A DNA stretch of 56,909 nt from JALYRV01 sp036675475 (GTDB lineage: Bacteria; Acidobacteriota; Vicinamibacteria; Vicinamibacterales; SCN-69-37). This document shows, in pieces, positions 41,194 through 49,229 of the stretch. A program made the translations under genes and the position numbers. Location of the stretch: NCBI GenBank assembly GCA_036675475.1, contig JAKFEY010000082.1, positions 1-56,909 of the forward strand, written 5' to 3'. Within the stretch, counting starts at the first letter, position 1, and each line of letters starts with the position of its first letter. The notes below the pieces were generated by a model. It searched no databases and was not told the DNA's origin. It worked only from the letters and a program-made list of their open reading frames with translations.

Positions 41194-43170
41194 CTACTGC
41201 TGAAACATCTCCGCCGTAATCGCGATGGTGAGCGTGTCGAACGTGCGCGGCACGAGCGTGCGCTCGCCGCCGCCGGCGTAGTAGGCCTTGCCCGCGATGG
41301 TCACCTCGCGCGCGCCGCGAGTGAGGCGCAGCATGGGCAAGGTGATCTCCGAGCCGCGGGTGCCGGTCGCCGACAGGCGCAGCGGGCCGATGGACGCGCC
41401 CGACGTTACGGTGATCTCCACGTAGTCGAAGGCGCCGCGCTGTTCGTCGGTCGCCGGCAGCAGGTTGCGGATCACGACCTTGTCGACGATCTCTTCGCCG
41501 TTGAGCACGTGGAAGTCGGACGCGAAGCGCTCGGGGTCGAACGCGATCTCCACCGATTCCGGCGGCACACGGAAATTGCCGCCCACGCCGGCCGGCGCCA
41601 CGCTCTCGCCCGGCGCAATCTGCACCGGCGGATTCAGCGGCACGAACCCATCGTCGCCCGTGCGCACGTAGTGCACCGTCGCCGCGCTCGTGCCGGTGTT
41701 GCGGATCTGGCCGTCCGCCACCTCGAGCTGCGGCGCGCGCTGCCGGGCGACGCTGAGCGGCGGTCCCGCCCACGTGCCTGTGACCACGCGGTTCGTGCGC
41801 GGCTCGCGATATGTCCAGTCAACCGTCCATGGCAGGCCGCCGGTGTTGAGCAGCCGCCAGAACACCAGGTTCGCGCTCGCGGCGTCGGCCACGAACCGCG
41901 CGCGCAGGCGGCGTCCGCCCGGCAGCAGCGTCGCGGTGGCCGAGCGCACGCCGAGCTCCTGCATCGGCTTCGCCTCGAGTCCCCACCCGGAGAACACGCC
42001 GCGAAGTTTCGCGCCGCTGCGCAACTCGGCGGCGGCAAGCTTTTCGATCCACGGATCGACCGTCAGCTCCCACTCGATCTCGATCGCGATCTCGTCGGGA
42101 CGATCGGTGCGATAGTCGAGAACGCCCAGCACGGAGCGCCCTGCCCCGCCGGCGCGCACCGCCAGCGCATGCGTGGGCGCGAGCGTGGACTGCAGGTTCG
42201 ATCCTTCCGTGAACACCGTCACCACGCGCGGAAGTCCGGCCGGGCTCACCGTCACGTCCTCGACGAACAGTGGCGCCAGCGCGGTTGTGCGATAGGTGTT
42301 GAGGTCCTTGACGATCTCGAGGTACTGCGGACGCGCGGCAGGCGCCACCAGCGCCACACCCGGCGCGAGCGACTCGTATTCCCGAAACAGCGCCAGCACC
42401 TTTCCATCATCGCCGCCACTCGCGGCGGCGTAGATGGCCATGCGCAGATAGTCGAGCCGCGCGATCATCCACGCGGACGCGGCTTCGGCCGCGGCCGGAT
42501 TGTTCGCGCGCGCGGATTCGATGTTGCGATGGATGCGCACGCTGCCGGCGGCGCCGCCCGGCAGCTTTCGCGTGCTCAGCACCGGAGCGCCGCCACCGCG
42601 ATGGTCGCGCACCTGTGCCACGCCGCCGGGCCCGCCCGCCGCCGTGTGCGTGATGCACGGCGGCTTCGCATTCGCGCCCGTGATGGTGAGCGAGCCGCCC
42701 GGCGCGGAAGGCGCGCCGCCGTTGGCGACGATGTCGAGGCGCCCGGCGCCCTCGCACGTGATCGTGCGCGCCAGCAGCATGACTTGCCCGCCCGGCACGG
42801 CGGCCTGCCGCGCCGAGATGTCGATGACGGCATGGCCGGCGATCTTCAGCGTCTCCGCAAGAATGATGACGAGCGGCGCCTGCACCGTCAGGCGCTGATC
42901 GTTCAGCACGAGATCGCGCGCGAGCACGAACACGCCCTTGCCCGACGCGGGCAGCGACGAGGGCGCCTGGCCATCCTCGAGCGCCGGCTCGATGTGAAAC
43001 GTGCCGCTGGCGGGCCGCGTCACCGGCCTCGGCGGCGGAGGCATGCGCGCGCCGGTGCGGCTGCCGATGATCACCCGCGATCGCGGCGGCGGCGGCTGCT
43101 GCATGGCGGGCAGCACGCCGTCGGGCGCGAGCACGAGGACCATCGCCACCACCGCTCCGGACGTGCGCAT
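41194..43170 (-). CDS. Large exported protein of unknown function (third gene of a secreted trio)
   Basis: A 658-residue protein with signal peptide (MRTSGAVVAMVLVLAPDGVLPA). Residues about 80-200 are Gly-rich with short strands (VFVLARDLVLNDQRLTV, GHAVIDISARQAAVPGGQVMLLA, PGGSLTITGANAKPP), like a right-handed beta-helix. The C-terminal half is beta-sandwich-like (DYVEITVTSGASIGPLRLSA). Two cysteines (TCEG and PCIT) flank the beta-helix part. No family recognised. Good GGAG 6 nt before the ATG. It is 15 nt after the 611-residue gene, so the trio is one operon. Confidence 0.75.
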   Translation of the reverse strand: MRTSGAVVAMVLVLAPDGVLPAMQQPPPPRSRVIIGSRTGARMPPPPRPVTRPASGTFHIEPALEDGQAPSSLPASGKGVFVLARDLVLNDQRLTVQAPLVIILAETLKIAGHAVIDISARQAAVPGGQVMLLARTITCEGAGRLDIVANGGAPSAPGGSLTITGANAKPPCITHTAAGGPGGVAQVRDHRGGGAPVLSTRKLPGGAAGSVRIHRNIESARANNPAAAEAASAWMIARLDYLRMAIYAAASGGDDGKVLALFREYESLAPGVALVAPAARPQYLEIVKDLNTYRTTALAPLFVEDVTVSPAGLPRVVTVFTEGSNLQSTLAPTHALAVRAGGAGRSVLGVLDYRTDRPDEIAIEIEWELTVDPWIEKLAAAELRSGAKLRGVFSGWGLEAKPMQELGVRSATATLLPGGRRLRARFVADAASANLVFWRLLNTGGLPWTVDWTYREPRTNRVVTGTWAGPPLSVARQRAPQLEVADGQIRNTGTSAATVHYVRTGDDGFVPLNPPVQIAPGESVAPAGVGGNFRVPPESVEIAFDPERFASDFHVLNGEEIVDKVVIRNLLPATDEQRGAFDYVEITVTSGASIGPLRLSATGTRGSEITLPMLRLTRGAREVTIAGKAYYAGGGERTLVPRTFDTLTIAITAEMFQQ

Positions 43171-43185
43171 GCCTGTCTCCTTCTC

Positions 43186-45021
43186 CTACTGCTGGCGCCA
43201 GTCGGCGTCGAGCAGTTCCAGGAACAGATCGCCCGCGCCCGCCGAATCGGCCGCGAGGTTCCTGCCGTTGTGCGCCCAGTTGATCGTGCGGCCGTCCTTC
43301 AGCCGGAACGTCACGGTGGCCGTCACCGGCCCGCCGCGCGGCACCACCCAGTTCACCGTCGCCGGCGGCGCCAGCTTCGCGTCGAGCAGGCGCGGCTTCA
43401 CCAGCGTGGTGAACGCCTTGTCGCCCGCTTTGATCGACACCGTTGCCGACACGAGGTCGGAGTCGGGCACGAGCCCCGCGAAACTCAGGGACGAGGTGTC
43501 CAGCCGCACCACCTTCACCGCCGAGAGCGGCGTGACGATGGCGCGCTGGTCGTCGACCGGAAGGGAATCGGTCACGCGCAGCACGTCGTTCTTGAGCGTG
43601 ACCTGCGTGGCCGTTTCGAACTTCACGTCGCTGAGCGCCGGATCCTTCGCATACAGATCCATCAGGCCAAACGCGATGAGCGTGCGCGGCTCGGCGCTCG
43701 TGCCGCCCACGCCGCGCCAGCCGGTGGCCGGCTTCCACACCGCCACCTGCGTGGCGTGCGTGGTGTTGCCGCTCCGCAGGCGAATCTCCATGTCCACCTG
43801 GCTCACGCCAATCTCCTGCGCGTCGCCGACGTTCGGCAGCACGAAGTACGCGCTCTTCCACGGACCGGGCGGGACGATGGTGACGAGGCGCTTGCGGACG
43901 TCTTCGGGATACGCGCCGATGCCGACGAAGCCCGACGCGAGCGTCTTGCGGTCCTGCAGCTTGCGCGAGTGGAAGCGGACGGTCTCCTTGCCTTTCCGCG
44001 TGACCTTGCGGTCCTTGATCGCCACTGAATAGCCGACCGACCCGAAGATTTTCCCCGTGAGCTTCTTGAGAATGTTCTGTTCGAGCTTCGGATCCACCGC
44101 GGCCGCGTCGGCCACCGTCTGCGGCGGCGTGGTGGCGGCAAGCAGCTCCTGGTTGATGCGCGCCAGGATCAGCTGCAACGCCTTCGACGCCTCCTCGCTG
44201 CCCTCAATCTCCGTGACGGTAATCACCTTGTTCGTCTTCAGCGACTCGACGAGCTTGTTGCGATCGACGCTGGCTTTCGCGCCGAAGTACGACAGCACCG
44301 ACAGGTCGGCGCGCAGTTTCTCGTCCTTGCTGAAGAACGAATAGGCCATGTCCCAGTCCACTTCCACGGTGAAGCCGGTGGGCGGCGTCAGGCCCGTGTA
44401 GGTGAACTCGATGCCGGCGGCGAGCCCGGTCGTGCCGTTCGCGATGGTGTCGTACACGTCGGAGCCGATCTTCGACAGCGGAATCGCGAACGTCATCTTC
44501 TGCGTGGCGAACGTGGGCGCCACGCCCGGGCCCACCGGTTCTGACGCGACCAGCAGCCCGCTCTTCGGGATGTAGAGGTGCACGGTCGCGTCCTTGAACG
44601 GCAGCGCCGCCAGCCGGATGCTTTCGGGCGCCACCTTCGCGTGCGCGGCAATCGCGGCCTTCATCTGCGGCTGCGCCTCGGGCGGCAGCGCGAGCGTGAT
44701 GGCGAACTGCATGAAGCCGCCTTCGGCGAGCGCCTCGGGGTTGGCCGGATCGCGGAACTGATAGCGCACCAGCGTGAATTCCGGCTCGCGGTTGCCGTTG
44801 CTCATGCGCCGCTCCGACAGCCGCGGCTGATCGGGCGCGTAGTACCACTGATCCTTGTTGATGGCGTCGCGAATCACCGTGAAGCGGTGCGACTCGTCGC
44901 CGATCTTGACCACCACCTCGTCGATGATGTCCTCGGACGCGAGACTCGCCTGGGCGTGCGCGGCCCGCGGCGCGAGGAGCAGCGCGACGCCGGCAAGCGC
45001 GAGAACGAACTTCGTGTTCAT
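43186..45021 (-). CDS. Large exported protein of unknown function (second gene of a secreted trio)
   Basis: A 611-residue protein with signal peptide (MNTKFVLALAGVALLLAPRAAHA). Mature part without Cys, rich in beta strands; the N-terminal third (KIGDESHRFTVIRDAINKDQWYYAPDQPRLSE, in shortened view) and the C-terminal segment PATVNWVVPRGGPVTATVTF look like separate modules. Strong basic/acidic alternation is absent. No enzyme motif is visible. It lies 21 nt after the 313-residue gene and 15 nt before the 658-residue gene. An assembled extracellular structure or substrate-binding role is possible but not shown. Confidence 0.72.
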   Translation of the reverse strand: MNTKFVLALAGVALLLAPRAAHAQASLASEDIIDEVVVKIGDESHRFTVIRDAINKDQWYYAPDQPRLSERRMSNGNREPEFTLVRYQFRDPANPEALAEGGFMQFAITLALPPEAQPQMKAAIAAHAKVAPESIRLAALPFKDATVHLYIPKSGLLVASEPVGPGVAPTFATQKMTFAIPLSKIGSDVYDTIANGTTGLAAGIEFTYTGLTPPTGFTVEVDWDMAYSFFSKDEKLRADLSVLSYFGAKASVDRNKLVESLKTNKVITVTEIEGSEEASKALQLILARINQELLAATTPPQTVADAAAVDPKLEQNILKKLTGKIFGSVGYSVAIKDRKVTRKGKETVRFHSRKLQDRKTLASGFVGIGAYPEDVRKRLVTIVPPGPWKSAYFVLPNVGDAQEIGVSQVDMEIRLRSGNTTHATQVAVWKPATGWRGVGGTSAEPRTLIAFGLMDLYAKDPALSDVKFETATQVTLKNDVLRVTDSLPVDDQRAIVTPLSAVKVVRLDTSSLSFAGLVPDSDLVSATVSIKAGDKAFTTLVKPRLLDAKLAPPATVNWVVPRGGPVTATVTFRLKDGRTINWAHNGRNLAADSAGAGDLFLELLDADWRQQ

Positions 45022-45042
45022 GGCGGCTGTTCCTTCGTAAGG

Positions 45043-45984
45043 TCAGTAATAGAAATAGAGCGCGCGATCGCCCTTGCGGGCGTGGTCGGACACCCTCGGC
45101 ATCATCGCCTTCACCGATTCACACAGGTCGAGTCCGGTGTCACGCGCATGCAGCTGCCGGAAGTGCTGAAACGCGCGGAACAGGCTGCTGTTGGTGATTT
45201 CCAGGGCCTCGCGGAACTTTTCCGGCCGGTCCTTGTACGCCTGGTAGTGCGACACGATGTCGACCCGCAGGCGGCGGGTGCAGTTCTTCAGCGCCTCGTC
45301 CGAGGGCACGCAGCGGCCGACGAACGTGTAGCAGGCATCGAGGCCGCCCATCGCGGGCGCGACGTTGTACCAGGTGTCGTCGAAGTCCTTGCCGTACTTC
45401 GCCATGCCTTCCAGCACGCCGCGGAAACGCGGCAGGCCGGAGTGGCTGCGGGTGTCGGAGTCGAGCAGCGCCTTCGTGGCCGCTTTCGCGGCTTCCTTGA
45501 TCTGCTCGTCGGTGGGATCCATCACCAGGCCGGTCGGCTGCGGCACCGGCGTCACGTCGACAGGGCCGTCCATGTCCACGGCGCCCTGCGCGCCTTTGAC
45601 AAGAAACGACACGGTGTCGACGCCGTAGCAGGTTTGCCCGGCGCGCGTGAAGGTCAGCGGCTCGTACTCCGGCAGAATCGTGACGGTGCGCGTGCGCGGC
45701 AGATCCTTCATCAGATTCCACGCGTGCGTCACGCTGTCGTCCGCGTCTTCGACGAGCGCGGCGGCGCGCCCCTTTGACACGCACGTGCGCATCCAGTCCG
45801 TCAGCGCGGCGCGCAGCGCCGCTTCGGATGTGGGCACCGTGAGCGTGAGACTCTGGCAGCGCGCCACGAGCCCGCGCGGCGGCGGAGATGGTGCGCAGAA
45901 GTCGTCGGTCTGTTGTGTGGAAACGCCGGTGAATGCAGTAGCGGTCAGTGCGAATGCGGCCGTTGCGACGCGGAGCGATGTCAT
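45043..45984 (-). CDS. Exported Cys-containing protein of unknown function (first gene of a secreted trio)
   Basis: A 313-residue protein with signal peptide (MTSLRVATAAFALTATAFTGVS). The mature part has eight to nine cysteines (for example FCAPSPPP, ARCQSLTL, MRTCVSKG, QTCYGVD, GLDACYTFVGRCVPSDEALKNCTRRL), which suggests several disulfides. The long frame upstream is not used: homology-like sequence and GGAGG with a 7-nt spacer support the ATG at 45982-45984. First of three co-directional secreted genes with gaps of 21 and 15 nt. Function unknown. Confidence 0.75.
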   Translation of the reverse strand: MTSLRVATAAFALTATAFTGVSTQQTDDFCAPSPPPRGLVARCQSLTLTVPTSEAALRAALTDWMRTCVSKGRAAALVEDADDSVTHAWNLMKDLPRTRTVTILPEYEPLTFTRAGQTCYGVDTVSFLVKGAQGAVDMDGPVDVTPVPQPTGLVMDPTDEQIKEAAKAATKALLDSDTRSHSGLPRFRGVLEGMAKYGKDFDDTWYNVAPAMGGLDACYTFVGRCVPSDEALKNCTRRLRVDIVSHYQAYKDRPEKFREALEITNSSLFRAFQHFRQLHARDTGLDLCESVKAMMPRVSDHARKGDRALYFYY

Positions 45985-46211
45985 CGCGCCCTCCTTGAAG
46001 GCGCAAACGTTAGCACCGCGTATTCGGATTATCGAGAGCCTATTTCGTCGATCGTCTTCAGTTTTGTCATCGCGCATCACGCGCATGTTGCGCTCGTGCG
46101 CGTTGCGAGGACGCGCGCGCGACGATTTGGAAATTCACGCGCGCATTTTGAAGCCGGCTCGACCGCAGCGCACGCGAACGGCGCGCTACGGCAGAGCCGG
46201 CGAGTAGCTAC

Positions 46212-46793
46212 TTAGCGCTTGCGGCCGCCCTTCCTCTTCCCTTTGCGCGTCGCTTTGCGAGCCGCCGAACGCTCGGAGTCCTCACCGCCGCCGGCGTGGG
46301 CCCTGTTGGCCGCCTTCTGGTTCAACCCGTGCTCGGCCAGCATCGACAGCTTCTGATCCGCCGCGCCTTCTTCCTCGAGATTGAGCTGCAGCAGCCGCGC
46401 CGCCTCGGTGTGCCCCATGATCTGCGCCCAGGCCACCAGCGTGCCGTACGCCGCCATCTCGTAATGCTCCGCCCGCTGTCCCGCCGCAATCAGCGCCGCA
46501 TCCATCGTCATGTCATCGAAATCCTCGGCGATGACGGTGTCGCCTTCTTTAATGATGCCGGCCATGCCCTCGCAGTGCTTGCCGCGCGGCCGCTCGCCGA
46601 GCGAGGCGAAGGCCTTCTCGAGCCGCCGCACCTGGCCGCGGGTCTGATTGAGGTGCGACGAGAACGCCGCGCGCAGTTTCGCGGAGCTCGCCGCCTTTGC
46701 CAGCTTCGGCAGAGCTTTGATCAGCTGTTTCTCGGCGTCGTAGGTGTCGCGGAGTTCGTCGATGAACGCGTCGTGCAGAGTCTTGTCAGCCAC
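46212..46793 (-). CDS. DUF892 (YciE/YciF-like) ferritin-fold protein
   Basis: About 193 residues. The DUF892 four-helix fold is shown by KTLHDAFIDELRDTYDAEKQLIKALPKLA, SHLNQTRGQVRRLEKAF, DAALIAAGQRAEHYEMAAYGTL and NLEEEGAADQKLSMLA. Members are stress-induced and may bind a di-iron centre (the E/H ligands are present). The tail is very Lys/Arg-rich (RKATRKGKRKGGRKR), possibly for nucleic acid contact. GGAG lies 6 nt before the GTG at 46791-46793 (VADKTLHD), whereas the ATG two codons upstream abuts the GGAG directly, so I prefer GTG. Confidence 0.9.
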   Translation of the reverse strand: MADKTLHDAFIDELRDTYDAEKQLIKALPKLAKAASSAKLRAAFSSHLNQTRGQVRRLEKAFASLGERPRGKHCEGMAGIIKEGDTVIAEDFDDMTMDAALIAAGQRAEHYEMAAYGTLVAWAQIMGHTEAARLLQLNLEEEGAADQKLSMLAEHGLNQKAANRAHAGGGEDSERSAARKATRKGKRKGGRKR

Positions 46794-46891
46794 AGTCATC
46801 TCCTGATGTAGGGCCGCGCACACACACGGCCGCCTCTACCTCAGGAACAAAGCATCATTGATGCCACGCGGCTCGAACGCAACGCGACCGC

Positions 46892-47173
46892 TCAGGCCGC
46901 GCCCACCATCGCCGACATCACCGCCGTCAACGCGACCACCTGTCCGAGCCAGAACGCGAACGACCACCGAAGCAGCCGCCCCTCCATCTCGGACATTCGC
47001 AGGCGCAACCCGGCATCGACTTCAACCAGTCGCCGCTCAAATCGATCCGCTGCCGCGATCATCACTTCGTCCTTCCATTCCCGGCCGGCGTCGTTGACGG
47101 CCTTGACGAGGCCGAGCGTTGCAGCTGGCCCCAGCCGATCCTGAAGTGCCGGTAACACGTGCTCGATATCCAT
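46892..47173 (-). CDS. Small coiled-coil/TM protein (DUF1640-like)
   Basis: A 93-residue protein. An N-terminal helical part (MDIEHVLPALQDRLGPAATLGLVKAVND) is followed by a coiled stretch (ADRFERRLVEVDAGLRLRMSEMEGRLLRW) and a C-terminal TM helix (FAFWLGQVVALTAVMSAMVG). This layout matches CCDC90/DUF1640-like small bacterial proteins of unknown role. A GCAGATTCTGC palindrome and TTGGCAC (sigma-54 -24-like) lie 65-110 bp upstream. Confidence 0.72.
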   Translation of the reverse strand: MDIEHVLPALQDRLGPAATLGLVKAVNDAGREWKDEVMIAAADRFERRLVEVDAGLRLRMSEMEGRLLRWSFAFWLGQVVALTAVMSAMVGAA

Positions 47174-47235
47174 GACTTCACTTTCTGTCCGACCTCGTGA
47201 CGACGATGCCATCGTCGTCGGCGAAATTCAAGCGG

Positions 47236-47285
47236 ACAGATCACGTGCCAAACGACAAGCACGCGCCATTGGCAGATTCTGCAAC
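47236..47285 (-). promoter_or_regulatory. Palindrome and -24-like element upstream of the DUF1640-like gene
   Basis: TTGGCAGATTCTGCAAC (47269-47285, imperfect palindrome around GCAGATTCTGC) and, on the minus strand, TTTGGCACGTGATCTGTC (about 47234-47251) with an exact -24 element but a poor -12. Related arrangement upstream of the AAA+ regulator. Confidence 0.35.
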
Positions 47286-47331
47286 GCGCGCGAGGCCGCC
47301 GAAGCCGGCGCGAGGCCACCGCGAGGCTGTC

Positions 47332-48783
47332 CTATGTGCCGCAGAACGTGCGGTAGCCGGGCATGTCGGGGGGTGGCGTGCTGAAGTCGGGCAGATCGTG
47401 GCTGTAGTCGTATGGCGCGCGCAGCACGTCGAGCAGGCGCTCGAACGGCGCGAGGTCGCGCGCCATGGCGGCGGCGAGCGCCTCCTCCACTTTGTGATTG
47501 CGCGGGATGAACGCGGGATTGTGGCGGCGCATCAGCGCCTCCGCTTCGTGGCGCGGCTGCGGCTGCCGCGTGTGGCGCGCGTCGAGGCGCGCGCGCCAGG
47601 CGGCCCACTCCGCATCCGACGCGTCTTCCGAATCGGCGCCGGTGGTGGCGGACAGATCGCGGAAGGTGTTGGTGAAGTCCGCGGAGCGCGCGTGCATCCA
47701 CTCGAGCAGATCGTCCGCGAGCGCGCGGTCATCCGCCTCCTCGGTGAACAGTCCCAGCTTCGCGCGCATGCCCTGCAGCCAGTGCGCCTCGAACAGCTCC
47801 GCGAAGCGATGCACGTCGGCCGTCGCCTTCTCCACCGCGCGCGCCTGATCGCTGTCGAACAGCGGCAGCAGCGCCTCGGCCAGCCGCGTGAGGTTCCACT
47901 GCGCGATCCCGGGCTGATTGCCATACGCGTAGCGGCCGTTGTGGTCGATCGAGCTGAACACCGTGCGCTGATCGTACGCGTTCATGAACGCGCACGGCCC
48001 GTAGTCAATCGTCTCGCCCGACAGCGCCATGTTGTCGGTGTTCATCACGCCGTGAATGAAGCCCACCAGCTGCCACTGCGCAATCAGGCGCGCCTGACGC
48101 TCGACGATGGCGCGAAACAGCGCGAGCGCGCCGTCCGGCGATGACGCGTCAGCAAGGTCAGGGTAATGACGCGCGCGCGTGTACTCCGCGATCGCGCGCA
48201 GCGCGTCAACGTCGCGATGCGCGGCCGGCCACTGCACGGTGCCGACGCGGATGTGACTTGCCGCCACGCGCGTGAGCACCGCGCCTGGCAGCTCGTCCTC
48301 GCGGAACACCGGCTCGCCCGTCTCCACCACCGCAAGGCTCCTCGTCGTCGGAATCCCGAGCGCGTGCATCGCCTCGCTGATGAGATATTCGCGCAGCATC
48401 GGCCCGACCGCCGCGCGCCCGTCGCCGCCGCGCGAGTACGGCGTGCGGCCCGATCCTTTTAATTGAATGTCGACGCGCTCGCCCGCGGGCGTGATCTGTT
48501 CGCCGAGCAGAATCGCGCGCCCGTCGCCGAGGCCCGTGAAGTGGCCGAACTGATGGCCCGCATACGCCTGCGCAATCGGCCGCGAGCCGGGCGGCAGCAG
48601 GTTTCCCGCGAAGATGGCCGCGCCTTCCGGCGTATTCAGCGCGCCGGCATCGAGCCCGAGCTGCTCAGCCAGCGCGACGTTGAACGCCACCAGCCGCGGC
48701 TCGCGCACAGGCGTCGGCTCGATCGCCGTGTGGAAGAGCTCGGGGAGCGATGCGTAAGTGTGCTCGAGACGCCAGCCGGCCAT
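47332..48783 (-). CDS. selO: Protein adenylyltransferase SelO
   Basis: A 483-residue pseudokinase-fold enzyme that transfers AMP from ATP to Ser/Thr/Tyr of target proteins; in E. coli it acts in redox stress. Motifs: AQAYAGHQFGHFTGLGDGRA, ELKGSGRTPYSR-type (DIQLKGSGRTPYSR), REYLISEAMHALGIPTTRSL, HGVMNTDNM and DYGPCAFMN (metal-binding DYGP). The C-terminus YRTFCGT has the conserved Cys where eukaryotic SelO has selenocysteine. A TATGAT box lies 6 nt before the ATG and no Shine-Dalgarno sequence is seen: leaderless start. Confidence 0.95.
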   Translation of the reverse strand: MAGWRLEHTYASLPELFHTAIEPTPVREPRLVAFNVALAEQLGLDAGALNTPEGAAIFAGNLLPPGSRPIAQAYAGHQFGHFTGLGDGRAILLGEQITPAGERVDIQLKGSGRTPYSRGGDGRAAVGPMLREYLISEAMHALGIPTTRSLAVVETGEPVFREDELPGAVLTRVAASHIRVGTVQWPAAHRDVDALRAIAEYTRARHYPDLADASSPDGALALFRAIVERQARLIAQWQLVGFIHGVMNTDNMALSGETIDYGPCAFMNAYDQRTVFSSIDHNGRYAYGNQPGIAQWNLTRLAEALLPLFDSDQARAVEKATADVHRFAELFEAHWLQGMRAKLGLFTEEADDRALADDLLEWMHARSADFTNTFRDLSATTGADSEDASDAEWAAWRARLDARHTRQPQPRHEAEALMRRHNPAFIPRNHKVEEALAAAMARDLAPFERLLDVLRAPYDYSHDLPDFSTPPPDMPGYRTFCGT

Positions 48784-48789
48784 GGATCA

Positions 48790-48795
48790 ATCATA
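48790..48795 (-). promoter_or_regulatory. Candidate -10 box (TATGAT) of a leaderless selO transcript
   Basis: TATGAT on the minus strand ends 6 nt before the selO ATG. Confidence 0.5.
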
Positions 48796-48809
48796 GCGGC
48801 GGCGGTCGG

Positions 48810-49187
48810 CTAAACCGCCGCCGCCCGGCGCACGGCGGGTGCGCGCAGCCGCGCCCACGTCCACAGCGCGCCGGCCGCGTCGATCGCCGCGTTCATGAGA
48901 ATCGCGGTGGGCAGCTGCCCGAGCGCGACAAACAGCAGCAGGCCCGACACCGCAATCGCGCGGCCCCACACCGTCAGCGGAAAGAACGCGACGATTTGCT
49001 GCCGCGCCGCGGCGATGTAGAAGAAGCCGATGATGCCGAGCACCATGCCGAACGGCCGCAACGGCACCTCGGCGCCGGCCGGCAGGCTCATGTTCGACAC
49101 CGAAATGTCGGGCCTCGCCGCCATGACGAGTCCGGAGATGACGAGGTAGACGCCGAAGACGAAGACGCTGCGTGTAGCTGGATGCAT
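48810..49187 (-). CDS. Small integral membrane protein of unknown function
   Basis: A 125-residue protein with about four helices (SVFVFGVYLVISGLVMAARP, PFGMVLGIIGFFYIAAARQ, WGRAIAVSGLLLFVALGQL and a final Ala-rich helix). GGAGG precedes the ATG by about 6 nt. It lies between selO and a kinase gene; a link to either is not shown. Similar proteins are annotated only as hypothetical membrane proteins. Confidence 0.78.
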   Translation of the reverse strand: MHPATRSVFVFGVYLVISGLVMAARPDISVSNMSLPAGAEVPLRPFGMVLGIIGFFYIAAARQQIVAFFPLTVWGRAIAVSGLLLFVALGQLPTAILMNAAIDAAGALWTWARLRAPAVRRAAAV

Positions 49188-49229
49188 GTGCCCTCCTTCG
49201 CCCGCCGCTGTTGGCGGGGCCTGATCGAT

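Noticed and set aside
41077..44028. A 983-codon open frame on the plus strand over the secreted trio
   Set aside because: The same kind of shadow: no domains, no signal, antisense to genes with good Shine-Dalgarno sites and signal peptides.
46852..46866. GCATCATTGATGCC upstream of the DUF892 gene as a sigma-54 promoter (GG-N10-GC)
   Set aside because: The match depends on only a few bases and the stretch is itself a small palindrome; the evidence is too weak.
47332..47352. Selenocysteine at the SelO C-terminus
   Set aside because: The codon is a normal TGC Cys within TFCGT and the frame ends with a normal stop.
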